A stretch of DNA of 9,991 nucleotides from Caldisericota bacterium (GCA_026390245.1 JAPLGI010000176.1:1-9991), one strand, 5' to 3'. Shown: positions 1-6,474, counted from the stretch's first letter. Program-made: numbers and translations. The notes: a model not told the origin generated them from the letters alone.

Positions 1-834
1 GTCAATATCGAAGGCTTCATGCCTGGCAAGCGCTTCGTGATTCTGGGCTCGGGCGACATTGGCATGATCATGGCGCGCAGGCTTACCTTTGAAGGCGCCA
101 AGGTGGAACGGGTGCTGGAAATCATGCCCTTCCTGACAGGCCTGACACGCAACTACGTGCAGTGCCTGCTGGACTTCGACATTCCACTCCAGCTGCAGCA
201 TACGGTCAAGCGGATTATCGGCAACAACAGGGTAGAAGCGATAGAATCGGTCCAGATCGACAAGCAGCGCCAGCCGATACCGGGCACCGAGGAGATCATT
301 CCCTGCGATACCCTGCTGCTTTCGGTGGGTCTCATCCCGGAGAATGAACTTTCGCGCAAGGCGGGGGTTGCGCTTGACCCTGTCACTGCCGGCCCCTTTG
401 TCGATGAGAAGATGCAAACCAGCGTTCCAGGAATTTTCGCTGCAGGTAACGTGGTCCATGTCTACGACCTCGTGGACTGGGTGACCGAGGCCGGGTTGCT
501 GTGCGGACGGAACGCGGCACAATACGCGATCGCTGAGCGCAAACACCACGGTCGACGGGTAAGGATGAAAGCCGGAGACAACATACGCTATATCGTTCCT
601 CATGTTCTGGACAAGGAAAGCCTGGCAGAATCGGCCCAGCGCCTGCAGATGCGCGTTACATTGCCGATTGAGGAACCCGTCTGGGTTGAAGTCATGAACG
701 GCGAAGAACGGGTGACCAGAAAGGCCGAGCTCTACGTGCGCCCCGGTGAGATGGTCAACATCGATATTCCACAGTCTGCCTACGACACAGTGCAACGTGC
801 GTCCGAGCTGAGCGTGCGAGTCGTAAGGCGATAA
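1..834 (+). CDS. NAD(P)/FAD-dependent oxidoreductase, glycerol-3-phosphate-operon type (5' partial)
   Basis: Pyridine-nucleotide-disulfide-oxidoreductase-fold flavoprotein, seen only from its NAD(P)-binding domain onward. The frame is open to base 1, so the first ATG at 19 is internal and the N-terminal FAD-binding half lies outside the window. The visible 277 residues contain a GSGDIG dinucleotide-binding loop at about 16-21. They also contain the closing FAD-binding segment SVPGIFAAGNVVHVYDLVD near residues 140-160 (it carries the usual AAG/D pattern), and then a C-terminal extension of about 100 residues. Proteins of this type commonly sit between a GlpA-like dehydrogenase and a DUF1667 gene in anaerobes, which matches the next gene here. 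The likely role is passing electrons in glycerol-3-phosphate or related 2-hydroxyacid oxidation. The stop at 832-834 overlaps the Shine-Dalgarno site of the next gene, so the two are translationally close. The family call is firm; the substrate is inferred from context. Confidence 0.88.
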   Translation, partial: VNIEGFMPGKRFVILGSGDIGMIMARRLTFEGAKVERVLEIMPFLTGLTRNYVQCLLDFDIPLQLQHTVKRIIGNNRVEAIESVQIDKQRQPIPGTEEIIPCDTLLLSVGLIPENELSRKAGVALDPVTAGPFVDEKMQTSVPGIFAAGNVVHVYDLVDWVTEAGLLCGRNAAQYAIAERKHHGRRVRMKAGDNIRYIVPHVLDKESLAESAQRLQMRVTLPIEEPVWVEVMNGEERVTRKAELYVRPGEMVNIDIPQSAYDTVQRASELSVRVVRR

Positions 835-844
835 GGAGACTGAC

Positions 845-1228
845 ATGAAGCAGGAACACAGGAAGCTTATCTGCATCACATGTCCAAGGGGCTGCTCTTT
901 GGATCTGACAATGGAGGGTGAGAACATCGTCAAGATGGATGGAAGCGGCTGTAAGCGCGGCATCGACTATGCGACAGGGGAGCTGAGGGACCCCCGGCGC
1001 ATGGTGACAACCACGGTCCGGGTAACCGGCGGCGTACATCCTCTTGTTCCGGTCTACACTGAATCACCAATTCCCAAGCCACGTATTGCTGATCTTCTTG
1101 CAGAAATCCGGAAGATCGAGCTCAAGGCCCCCGTGAAGTTCGGAGATGTGGTCATCGCAAACGTTCTCGGTACCGGCGTCGACATTCTGGCAAGCAGAAA
1201 CATTCCGGTGAAGACCGAGGCATCATAG
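845..1228 (+). CDS. DUF1667 family cysteine-motif protein
   Basis: Small soluble protein of 127 residues matching the DUF1667 family, which is routinely encoded after the NAD(P)/FAD oxidoreductase in glycerol-3-phosphate-type operons. The N-terminus carries CITCPRGC (Cys10, Cys13, Cys17) and a fourth cysteine at 36 in SGCKRG. This C-x2-C-x3-C-x18-C spacing resembles the N-terminal Fe-S site of molybdopterin oxidoreductases, so an iron-sulphur or metal-binding electron-transfer role is likely, though unproven for the family. The rest (VTTTVRVTGG, PVYTESPIPK, DVVIANVLGTGVDI) is the typical compact beta-rich tail. The start is ATG 845, preceded by AAGGAG at 833-838. The gene lies 10 nt after the oxidoreductase and 8 nt before the next gene, so one operon is expected. 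Confidence 0.88.
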   Translation: MKQEHRKLICITCPRGCSLDLTMEGENIVKMDGSGCKRGIDYATGELRDPRRMVTTTVRVTGGVHPLVPVYTESPIPKPRIADLLAEIRKIELKAPVKFGDVVIANVLGTGVDILASRNIPVKTEAS

Positions 1229-1236
1229 GAACTGAC

Positions 1237-1515
1237 ATGGCAAAGGACCTGCAGGAGAACAAGGGTGTTGTCGTACCGGCAGAGACATCGGCACTCACTG
1301 TCGAGCCGAAGCCTGGGCTGAGCCAGAAGAAGCAGCCTCCGCGCTACTGGATCAGACTCGCAGTATTCCTCGTCCCACTGATCCTTAGCGAGATCATGTT
1401 CTGGCACGCAGGCAGCAGCAGGAGCCTCTGGGAGATGATCGTTTTCCCGATTGCGTGGGTAGGCTTCTTCTACTTCCAGATGAAGCGGGGTGGGTGGAAC
1501 GTCTTCAAGCCCTGA
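1237..1515 (+). CDS. small two-helix membrane protein, last gene of the oxidoreductase operon
   Basis: I do not recognise the family. The 92-residue product has a polar N-terminal arm of about 35 residues and then two hydrophobic stretches that look like transmembrane helices. The first is roughly residues 38-57 (WIRLAVFLVPLILSEIMFW), the second roughly 64-82 (LWEMIVFPIAWVGFFYFQ). A short basic tail (MKRGGWNVFKP) follows. No cysteines or haem-type motifs are present. AGGA at 1227-1230 precedes the ATG, and only 8 nt separate it from the DUF1667 gene, so it should be co-expressed with the two redox genes. An attractive inference is that it anchors the complex to the membrane, a job done in enterobacterial GlpABC by GlpC. 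A generic membrane protein of unrelated function is the alternative. Confidence 0.75.
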   Translation: MAKDLQENKGVVVPAETSALTVEPKPGLSQKKQPPRYWIRLAVFLVPLILSEIMFWHAGSSRSLWEMIVFPIAWVGFFYFQMKRGGWNVFKP

Positions 1516-1598
1516 AAAGGATGTGCGGGCTTGTGCAGGCGGATGTTCGCTGCCAGTCATGGGTTCGGTGCGGGCGTGACAACAATGTGAAAAGCTCG

Positions 1599-1626
1599 TT
1601 TGCAATGTTTTGTGCCACGATATACT
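1599..1626 (+). promoter_or_regulatory. candidate sigma-70-type promoter in the intergenic region
   Basis: TTTGCA at 1599-1604 (4 of 6 to consensus), a 16-nt gap, then TATACT at 1621-1626 (5 of 6). Transcription would begin near 1633 on the plus strand, with nothing protein-coding before the terminator at 1672-1708. It may therefore drive a short RNA. Chance occurrence is possible, since only the -10 box is strong. Confidence 0.4.
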
Positions 1627-1632
1627 GGTAGC

Positions 1633-1706
1633 AGCTGTGGCAAACAGCCCTTCCCTTTCCTTTTCCAAGTCGCCCCGGGTCCAACCCACCCGGGGCTTCT
1701 TCTTTT
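1633..1706 (+). ncRNA. candidate small RNA of about 75 nt
   Basis: The stretch between a promoter-like pair (1599-1626) and a strong intrinsic terminator (1672-1708) has no open frame of note. It begins with a small hairpin, GCTGT (1634-1638) pairing with ACAGC (1644-1648) around loop GGCAA. A pyrimidine-only run from about 1648 to 1665 follows, then the terminator stem. A free C/U-rich segment followed by a terminator hairpin resembles sRNAs that bind purine-rich ribosome sites. The boundaries are estimates from the promoter and terminator. The alternative is simply the long 3' untranslated region of the operon ending at 1515. Confidence 0.3.
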
Positions 1707-1708
1707 TC
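1672..1708 (+). terminator. intrinsic terminator, plus strand
   Basis: A perfect 9-bp stem, GCCCCGGGT (1672-1680) with ACCCGGGGC (1688-1696), and a 7-nt loop. The pyrimidine tail TTCTTCTTTTTC (1697-1708) is T-rich only on the plus strand. It sits 157 nt after the stop of the membrane-protein gene, far for an operon terminator, so it may end a separate short transcript. It may also shield the convergent binding-protein gene at 1762. Confidence 0.82.
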
Positions 1709-1761
1709 AGACTTGCACTCTCCCTGCGTCCCGGCAAGAGTGTCGTGCTCTGAAGCAGCTG

Positions 1762-2868
1762 CTAGAAGCCGGCCGGCGGGGTCCAGGCCGGGACCGCTGC
1801 TGAATCGGTCGGCGGAACGATGGTTCCGGCGACAATGCCAGCACGAAGGGTCTCGATCCTGGCGATCTGACCGGCGGTCAGGACCTTGGCAACGTTCCCC
1901 TGAGCCCAGCCCACGCCACCGTCGGTCAGAGACAGGGTGATTGGTCCCGAGGTGAAGGTGTTGTCGGCAACGGACTTGATGGCCAGCCACGTAGCATAGT
2001 CCACGTGCTTGATGGCAGATGTTAATGTGCCGGCAGGGTACAGGTTCGGATTCTTGCCCATGTCGACGTCGACGCCGATGCCCCACAGACCCTTGGCAGG
2101 TCCGCCGGCTTCCTTGATGGCTTCAAACACACCATTGCCAGTGGCTCCGGCAGCGTGGAACAGGATGTCGCACTTCTGGCCGAGCATGGTCTGGGCAATC
2201 AGCTTGCCTGCGGGCTGGTCGCCGAAGCTGCCGGCGTAGACGTTGGCTACGTTCTTGCCGTCGGTGCCGTAGGCGGTCTTGTTGGTGGTCTTGATGCCGG
2301 CGAAGAAGCCTGCTTCATAGCGCTGGACCGGCGGAACGGGCATACCACCAATGTAGCCGATCTTGTTGGCCTTGGTCGCATAGCCGGCGATGGCGCCGAC
2401 AAGGAACCCGCACTGCTCTTCCCTGAACAGGTAGTCGACAAGGTTGGGCAGGGTGGGCAGAGGAGCAAACGTAGTGGGATCGGAAGGAACTGCGTCGATC
2501 AGCATGAACTTGGTCTGCGGATGTTCCTTGGCGACCTGATATGTGGCGTCCGCAAGCATGAAGCCGACAGCGATGATGAGCTTGCATCCCTCGTCCTCGG
2601 CGAGCTTGGTGAGGTTAGGGATGTAGTCGGTCTGTTCTTTGGACTCAAGCACGACAGGGGTGATACTCGGGACAGGGGCAATGCTCTTGTCCGTAAGGTC
2701 AGGAGCATTGTCGGCCAGAGATTGAGCATAATCTGCATCAGACACGGCAGCGTATCCACCGCCCTTGACGTAGGACTTCTTGGCGGCCCAGGTCTCGAGG
2801 CCGCGCAGGGCGGAATCGTTGAAGGACTGGTCACCACGGCCACCGACGTCGGTGACAAGGCCAACCTT
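1762..2868 (-). repeat. tandem gene duplication, downstream copy
   Basis: This 1107-bp segment, encoding residue 32 to the stop of the lipoprotein, aligns without gaps with 3119-4225 at a constant offset of 1357 bases. Long stretches are identical; for example 2026-2089 equals 3383-3446, 64 bases. By hand count about 61 of roughly 368 encoded residues differ. Confidence 0.9.
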
Positions 2869-2961
2869 GGTCCCACTCACAACCGGTGCGGCCTTCCTGC
2901 ATCCACCAAAGACAGATGCAGCAAGGACGACAATCAGCAAAACTGACGGCAGTCTCCTCAT
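1762..2961 (-). CDS. BMP-family (PnrA-like) substrate-binding lipoprotein, copy 1
   Basis: A 399-residue extracytoplasmic solute-binding protein of the BMP/Med/PnrA family, whose studied members bind purine or other nucleosides for an ABC importer. The N-terminus is a lipoprotein signal: MRR, a hydrophobic run and FGGC with the lipid-carrying cysteine at 21. The mature protein opens with the family signature DVGGRGDQSFND (about 37-48) and later shows KFMLIDAVPSD, GFLVGAIAGYATK, NKIGYIGG, HAAGATGNG and WGIGVDVD, all characteristic of the fold. The start is ATG 2961, with GGAGGAG at 2973-2967 five nt upstream. It lies directly downstream of a close paralogue (3119-4705) but behind that gene's terminator, so it probably has its own promoter (2995-3023). 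No permease or ATPase gene is in the window. Ligand identity is inferred from the family only. Confidence 0.93.
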   Translation of the reverse strand: MRRLPSVLLIVVLAASVFGGCRKAAPVVSGTKVGLVTDVGGRGDQSFNDSALRGLETWAAKKSYVKGGGYAAVSDADYAQSLADNAPDLTDKSIAPVPSITPVVLESKEQTDYIPNLTKLAEDEGCKLIIAVGFMLADATYQVAKEHPQTKFMLIDAVPSDPTTFAPLPTLPNLVDYLFREEQCGFLVGAIAGYATKANKIGYIGGMPVPPVQRYEAGFFAGIKTTNKTAYGTDGKNVANVYAGSFGDQPAGKLIAQTMLGQKCDILFHAAGATGNGVFEAIKEAGGPAKGLWGIGVDVDMGKNPNLYPAGTLTSAIKHVDYATWLAIKSVADNTFTSGPITLSLTDGGVGWAQGNVAKVLTAGQIARIETLRAGIVAGTIVPPTDSAAVPAWTPPAGF

Positions 2962-2994
2962 GTGTTCTCCTCCACCACGGAATCATCCAGCAAC

Positions 2995-3023
2995 AGCATA
3001 CTGCAAACTGGCATTGAGTTCAG
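2995..3023 (-). promoter_or_regulatory. candidate promoter for the BMP lipoprotein gene
   Basis: On the minus strand: CTGAAC at 3023-3018 (weak -35), 17 nt, then TATGCT at 3000-2995 (4 of 6 to TATAAT). It falls between the upstream gene's terminator and the Shine-Dalgarno site at 2973-2967. The location is right, but the -35 box is poor. Confidence 0.4.
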
Positions 3024-3060
3024 CGCATGGTACTGCCCTGCCGGCCTGGTGTGGTGTTTT

Positions 3061-3095
3061 GCAAGAGAAAACCCCCGGCGTGAAGCCGGGGGTTT
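3061..3095 (-). terminator. intrinsic terminator after the stalk-BMP gene
   Basis: A perfect 11-bp stem, AAACCCCCGGC (3069-3079) with GCCGGGGGTTT (3085-3095), and loop GTGAA. Read on the minus strand it is followed by a T-rich run (TTTTCTC, complement of 3065-3071). It begins 23 nt after the stop at 3119 and separates the two paralogues into different transcripts. The A and T arms could give some activity in both directions. Confidence 0.87.
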
Positions 3096-3118
3096 GGCAG
3101 TCGATGCTGAAGCAGAGT

Positions 3119-4225
3119 CTAGTAGCCGGTTGGGGCTGTCCAGGCAGGAACCTTCGCAGGGTCTTCGGGAGGAGTGATCTTGCCGTCGATGATGTCCTGA
3201 CGAAGAGTGTTGATCTTGGCAATCTGTGCGGCAGACAGGACCTTGGCAACATTGCCCTCGGCCCAGCCCACACCACCGTTGCGAAGAGACAGGGTGATGA
3301 CGCCGGGAGTGAAGGTGCCATCGACCATGGACTTGACAGAAACGTAGGTGGCGAAGTCGACGTGCTTGAGAGCTGATGTCAGTGTGCCGGCAGGGTACAG
3401 GTTCGGATTCTTGCCCATGTCGACGTCGACGCCGATGCCCCACAGATTCTGGGCAGGTCCGCCGGCTTCCTTGATGGCCTCAAACATGCCGTTGCCAGTG
3501 GCTCCGGCAGCGTGGAACAGGATGTCGCACTTCTGAGCGAGCATGGTCTGGGCAATCAGCTTGCCCTTGGGCTGGTCGCCGAAGCTGCCGGCGTAGACGT
3601 TGGCTACGTTCTTGCCATCGGTGCCATAGGCAGTCTTGTTGGTCGTCTTGATGCCGGCGAAGAAGCCTGCTTCATAGCGCTGGACCGGCGGAACGGCGAT
3701 ACCACCGATGTAGCCGATCTTGTTGGCCTTGGTCGCATAGCCGGCGATGGCGCCAACAAGGAACCCGCACTGCTCTTCCTTGAACAGGAAGTCGACAAGG
3801 TTGGGCAGGGTGGGCAGAGGGGCAAACGTATTCGGGTCGGAAGGAACAGAATCGATCAGCATGAACTTGGTCTGCGGATGTTCCTTGGCGACCTGATAGA
3901 TGGCGTCGGCAAGCATGAACCCTACGCCGATGATGAGCTTGCAGCCCTCGTCCTCAGCGAGCTTGGTGAGGTTGGGGATGTAGTCGGTCTGTTCCTTGGA
4001 CTCAAGGATGACCGGAACGACATTCGTGAGAGCGACAATACCGCGGTCACTAAGGTCAGGAGCGTTGTCGGCAAGGGACTGCTTGTAGGCTGCATCAGTC
4101 ATGGCTGTGTATCCGCCACCCTTGACATAGGACTTCTTGGCGGCCCAGATCTCAAGGCCACGCAGTGCGGAATCGTTGAAGGACTGATCGCCACGGCCAC
4201 CGACGTCAGTGACAAGGCCGATCTT
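3119..4225 (-). repeat. tandem gene duplication, upstream copy
   Basis: Partner of 1762-2868 at a constant offset of 1357 bases with no gaps. Similarity ends exactly where the BMP domain begins (KIGLV). Upstream of this point one copy carries a lipoprotein leader and the other a signal peptide plus stalk domain, so the join coincides with a domain boundary. Confidence 0.9.
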
Positions 4226-4705
4226 GATGTTGGTGGTGATGGGGGCCTTGGACGTAACGCTGACGACATGGGTGGTTCCATTCCAGCCAACGTTCAATCC
4301 GGACTTCTCAGAAACGAAGCGAATCGGGATCAGCGTGCGGCCGGCCTTGGAGATGTAGGCGGCTGCGTCCATAAGAACCGTGTCGCCATTCACTTTTGCT
4401 GTCTTCTCACCAATGACAAACTCGAACTGCGTGGCGCCCAGGAGGACGCCTACTGTCTTCGTGGCGGCGTCATAGTTGACGTCGGCGCCAAAACTTTCCC
4501 CCACCAGACGAATCGGCACGAATGTGCGCGAGTTCGTGATCTCCGGGGCCTGGTCACCCGTCTTGGTAATCCCGTTGAGCGTGTAGGTAAGCTTGCCAAT
4601 CGTCAGAATGAGAGAGGTCGTCGTTGCAGCAGTAGCGGTGGATACACCAGCAGTGAGCCCTGCAATCATTGCCAGGACGACGAGAAGCGAAACAAATCTC
4701 TTCAC
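3119..4705 (-). CDS. secreted BMP-family binding protein with N-terminal copper-amine-oxidase-type stalk domain, copy 2
   Basis: A protein of 528 residues. Residues 1-26 form a standard signal peptide (KRF, hydrophobic core, cleavage near ATA-A) with no lipobox cysteine. Residues about 30-155 are a copper amine oxidase N-terminal-type stalk domain. It has two related halves with the hallmark NSRTFVPIRLVGESFGADV (from 58) and AGRTLIPIRFVSEKSG (from 121); despite the name, such domains need not bind copper. From residue 161 it is a complete BMP/PnrA-like nucleoside-binding domain, about 83% identical to the lipoprotein encoded downstream. GTG 4705 is chosen because GGAGG (4715-4711) lies 5 nt before it. 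The in-frame ATG at 4717 contains that site and has none of its own. A promoter-like pair lies at 4765-4792 and a strong terminator follows. The fused stalk may tether or space the binding domain at the cell surface; this is inference. Confidence 0.9.
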   Translation of the reverse strand: MKRFVSLLVVLAMIAGLTAGVSTATAATTTSLILTIGKLTYTLNGITKTGDQAPEITNSRTFVPIRLVGESFGADVNYDAATKTVGVLLGATQFEFVIGEKTAKVNGDTVLMDAAAYISKAGRTLIPIRFVSEKSGLNVGWNGTTHVVSVTSKAPITTNIKIGLVTDVGGRGDQSFNDSALRGLEIWAAKKSYVKGGGYTAMTDAAYKQSLADNAPDLSDRGIVALTNVVPVILESKEQTDYIPNLTKLAEDEGCKLIIGVGFMLADAIYQVAKEHPQTKFMLIDSVPSDPNTFAPLPTLPNLVDFLFKEEQCGFLVGAIAGYATKANKIGYIGGIAVPPVQRYEAGFFAGIKTTNKTAYGTDGKNVANVYAGSFGDQPKGKLIAQTMLAQKCDILFHAAGATGNGMFEAIKEAGGPAQNLWGIGVDVDMGKNPNLYPAGTLTSALKHVDFATYVSVKSMVDGTFTPGVITLSLRNGGVGWAEGNVAKVLSAAQIAKINTLRQDIIDGKITPPEDPAKVPAWTAPTGY

Positions 4706-4710
4706 GTTTG

Positions 4711-4715
4711 CCTCC
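4711..4715 (-). promoter_or_regulatory. ribosome-binding site that fixes a GTG start
   Basis: GGAGG on the minus strand, 5 nt upstream of GTG 4705-4703. The in-frame upstream ATG (4717-4715) overlaps this site, so choosing it would leave the gene without a Shine-Dalgarno and would place MEAN before the KRF of the signal peptide. Confidence 0.75.
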
Positions 4716-4764
4716 ATAGTAGGATGTCGTACACCTCGGGGCACATGTCAACGCTCCACCTAAA

Positions 4765-4792
4765 AGAGTAGACACAACTGCCGCTCAGTCAA
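4765..4792 (-). promoter_or_regulatory. candidate promoter for the stalk-BMP gene
   Basis: On the minus strand: TTGACT at 4792-4787 (5 of 6 to TTGACA), 16 nt, then TACTCT at 4770-4765 (4 of 6). A start near 4758 gives a leader of about 50 nt. A second TTGACA at 4751-4746 lacks a -10 box at the correct distance. No clear terminator follows the upstream nucleotidase gene (stop at 4830), so read-through from it is also possible. Confidence 0.5.
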
Positions 4793-4829
4793 GACGCCTG
4801 GTCGTGCCGGTCCGGCATTTGTGAGGCGC

Positions 4830-6296
4830 CTAGATGTACTGGAGGCGGCCATCGATTTCAGCGCTAAGGTTCTGGTGGTTGCGGAGGTACTCCTCGACGA
4901 CATCCCTGCCGGATGTCGCAAGCAGGTGGGGCTGCTCCAGCTGTGCCAGTTCCTCGTTCGTCAGCTGAAGTCCGACCATAGAATTCTTGTAGTGATAGCC
5001 CTGCAGACAGATCGAGTAGTGGGCATCGTTGTCAACCGGGACGCCACTGAGCGTCAGCGATACCAGCTCGTGCTTTGCCTGGTCGTACACTGCCTTCACG
5101 CCCTTGTTCACCTGATAGTACTCGCCTTCGCCATTGCGGTTCTCCGGGCGCATGAAGCCGGCGAATGCATGCCTCAGCTGTGCACCGGTCACCGTGAACC
5201 GGGTGACAGAGTCATCGTAGGGGAACAGTGCCAGGAAGTCGCCCAGCGTCACAACTGGTCCAAGCTCTGTCTTGCGTATGCTGCCGCTGCCGACAAAGGC
5301 GACGTCGACGCCAGTTGTCTCCTGAATCGCATCGGCAAACAGGTTCCCGAGTTCAGTCTCTCGCGTGCGTTCCGGGTGCGTGAGAGTACGCCTGAACTTC
5401 GAGATCATGCTGCCGTACTTCTTGTCGACGACGTCCTTGAAGCCCTCGATGAAGGCCGTGAGGTTCTTATCGGACTGGCAGTGCTCGCTGTCGATGGGGA
5501 CCAGCTTCCACGTCCAGTCGACGATGCTGTTGGTGTCGTCATCCACAGTGATGTCGAACCGTCCGATCTGGTCCGTGCCAACGCCCGCCTGTGCGATCAG
5601 AATGTTGTTGACGACTGCCGGCTGGTTCAGGACGGTATGACTGTGTCCTCCGATGATCATGTCGACACCCCATGCAGGGTCCAGGAGGGCCGCAAGCTCC
5701 TTGTCGGAGTCAAAGCCGATATGGGTCAGCAGGACGGTCAGGTCGATATCGTCCGTTTTGTAGGCGTTGCAGATCTTGCCGACCTCGGCGGCGGCCTCCT
5801 CAAGGGTGATAAAGGCAGACAGCATGTTGTCGGTCTTCAGCATGTCAATGACGCGCTCGGTGATGATGCCGATGAACAGGATGTCGAAGCCGTCGACGTT
5901 CTTCACGATGTATGGCCGGAACAGGCGCTTGTTGTACTGTGTGATATAGAGGTTGGCGTTGACGATGGGGAAGTTGGCCATTTTTTCCAGGAACAGCAGG
6001 TGGGGCAATCCATAGTCGAATTCGTGGTTGCCCAGTGTTGCGACGTCGGGTGCCAGATAGTTCATGAGTTCCATCGTGCTGATGCCCTTGTACTCGGCGT
6101 CGATAAGGGACCCCTGGACCATGTCGCCCGCAATGCAGTAGACGACGTTCTTCTCTTCGCTGCGGACTTGGTTGATGTAGCCAGACAGCAGTGACAGCCC
6201 CCCGATGAGATGGCCCTCTTCGCCGCGCATCTCCGCGAGGAAATCCCCGTGCATGTCGTTGCTGTGCAGGATGGTGAATCGTTTCCTGATACCCAT
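4830..6296 (-). CDS. 5'-nucleotidase / UDP-sugar hydrolase family metallophosphoesterase, leaderless
   Basis: A 488-residue two-domain enzyme of the 5'-nucleotidase family. The N-terminal calcineurin-like metallophosphatase domain has the dinuclear-metal motifs in order: D14-x-H16 (SNDMHGD), GD at 57-58, GNHE at 89-92, H192 (LLTHIG) and GGHSHT at 216-221. The C-terminal substrate domain (about 300-470) includes ETELGNLFADA (313-323), GSGSIRK (336-342) and the LFPYDD loop (358-362). The family removes phosphate from nucleoside monophosphates, and some members split UDP-sugars or other phosphoesters. No signal peptide is present (MGIRKRFTILHSND), so it probably acts in the cytoplasm, unlike the classical periplasmic enzymes. 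The start is ATG 6296 with AGGAGGT at 6307-6301 just upstream; the frame is open further upstream but the sequence there is not homologous. A promoter lies at 6339-6367. It precedes the two nucleoside-type binding-protein genes on the same strand, consistent with nucleoside salvage. Confidence 0.92.
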   Translation of the reverse strand: MGIRKRFTILHSNDMHGDFLAEMRGEEGHLIGGLSLLSGYINQVRSEEKNVVYCIAGDMVQGSLIDAEYKGISTMELMNYLAPDVATLGNHEFDYGLPHLLFLEKMANFPIVNANLYITQYNKRLFRPYIVKNVDGFDILFIGIITERVIDMLKTDNMLSAFITLEEAAAEVGKICNAYKTDDIDLTVLLTHIGFDSDKELAALLDPAWGVDMIIGGHSHTVLNQPAVVNNILIAQAGVGTDQIGRFDITVDDDTNSIVDWTWKLVPIDSEHCQSDKNLTAFIEGFKDVVDKKYGSMISKFRRTLTHPERTRETELGNLFADAIQETTGVDVAFVGSGSIRKTELGPVVTLGDFLALFPYDDSVTRFTVTGAQLRHAFAGFMRPENRNGEGEYYQVNKGVKAVYDQAKHELVSLTLSGVPVDNDAHYSICLQGYHYKNSMVGLQLTNEELAQLEQPHLLATSGRDVVEEYLRNHQNLSAEIDGRLQYI

Positions 6297-6338
6297 CGTG
6301 ACCTCCTGTTGAGAATAGCGGAACGTGACTCTGGGCAC

Positions 6339-6367
6339 ATTCTGAGGGAAAGGGACACCCATGTCAA
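6339..6367 (-). promoter_or_regulatory. promoter for the 5'-nucleotidase gene
   Basis: On the minus strand: a perfect TTGACA at 6367-6362, 17 nt, then CAGAAT at 6344-6339 (4 of 6). It gives a leader of roughly 35 nt before ATG 6296 that contains the AGGAGGT site. The best -35 match among the promoters listed for this window. Confidence 0.62.
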
Positions 6368-6427
6368 GCGCCAGCCGCTGTTCATGCGCAACGGTCGCCC
6401 GAAGCAGCCCCCTCGCTTCTCTGACCA

Positions 6428-6455
6428 TTGCCACGGGCGCATGGCTGCGTATGAT
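6428..6455 (+). promoter_or_regulatory. promoter for csaA
   Basis: TTGCCA at 6428-6433 (5 of 6), 16 nt, then TATGAT at 6450-6455 (5 of 6). The start would be near 6462, leaving a very short leader before GTG 6480. It forms a divergent pair with the nucleotidase promoter, with about 60 nt between the two -35 boxes. Confidence 0.58.
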
Positions 6456-6469
6456 TGACCAGAAGGACC

Positions 6470-6474
6470 GGAGG
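6470..6474 (+). promoter_or_regulatory. ribosome-binding site that selects GTG over an overlapping ATG
   Basis: GGAGG ends 5 nt before GTG 6480-6482. An ATG at 6478-6480 overlaps the GTG but is in a different frame (ATG TGG CAA) and does not give the CsaA sequence. Confidence 0.7.

Noticed and set aside
1709..1761. Terminator for the lipoprotein gene on the minus strand
   Set aside because: CACTCT (1716-1721) and AGAGTG (1737-1742) can pair, but the stem is only 6 bp with no T-run on the minus strand, so it is not called.
4706..4744. Earlier ATG starts (4744 and 4717) for the stalk-BMP gene
   Set aside because: Neither has a ribosome-binding site. GTG 4705 has GGAGG at the right distance and begins a clean signal peptide.
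3512..4771. Plus-strand open frames opposite the two BMP genes (this one and 2155-2946)
   Set aside because: They resemble each other only because the genes beneath are duplicated. There is no family signature and no coding rationale against the clear minus-strand proteins.
4795..4828. Terminator after the nucleotidase gene
   Set aside because: CGCCT/AGGCG around TGCCGG/CCGGCA can pair, but the inner loop is a single base and no T-run follows.
4706..4829. Possible purine riboswitch upstream of the stalk-BMP gene
   Set aside because: The 124-bp gap shows no purine-aptamer core or three-way junction pattern that I can recognise, and the inferred leader is only about 50 nt.
4821..6194. Long plus-strand open frame opposite the nucleotidase gene (457 codons)
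   Set aside because: The minus strand encodes a complete enzyme with all metal motifs. The plus frame gives low-complexity V/D/L-rich protein with no recognisable motif, a codon-bias shadow in GC-rich DNA.
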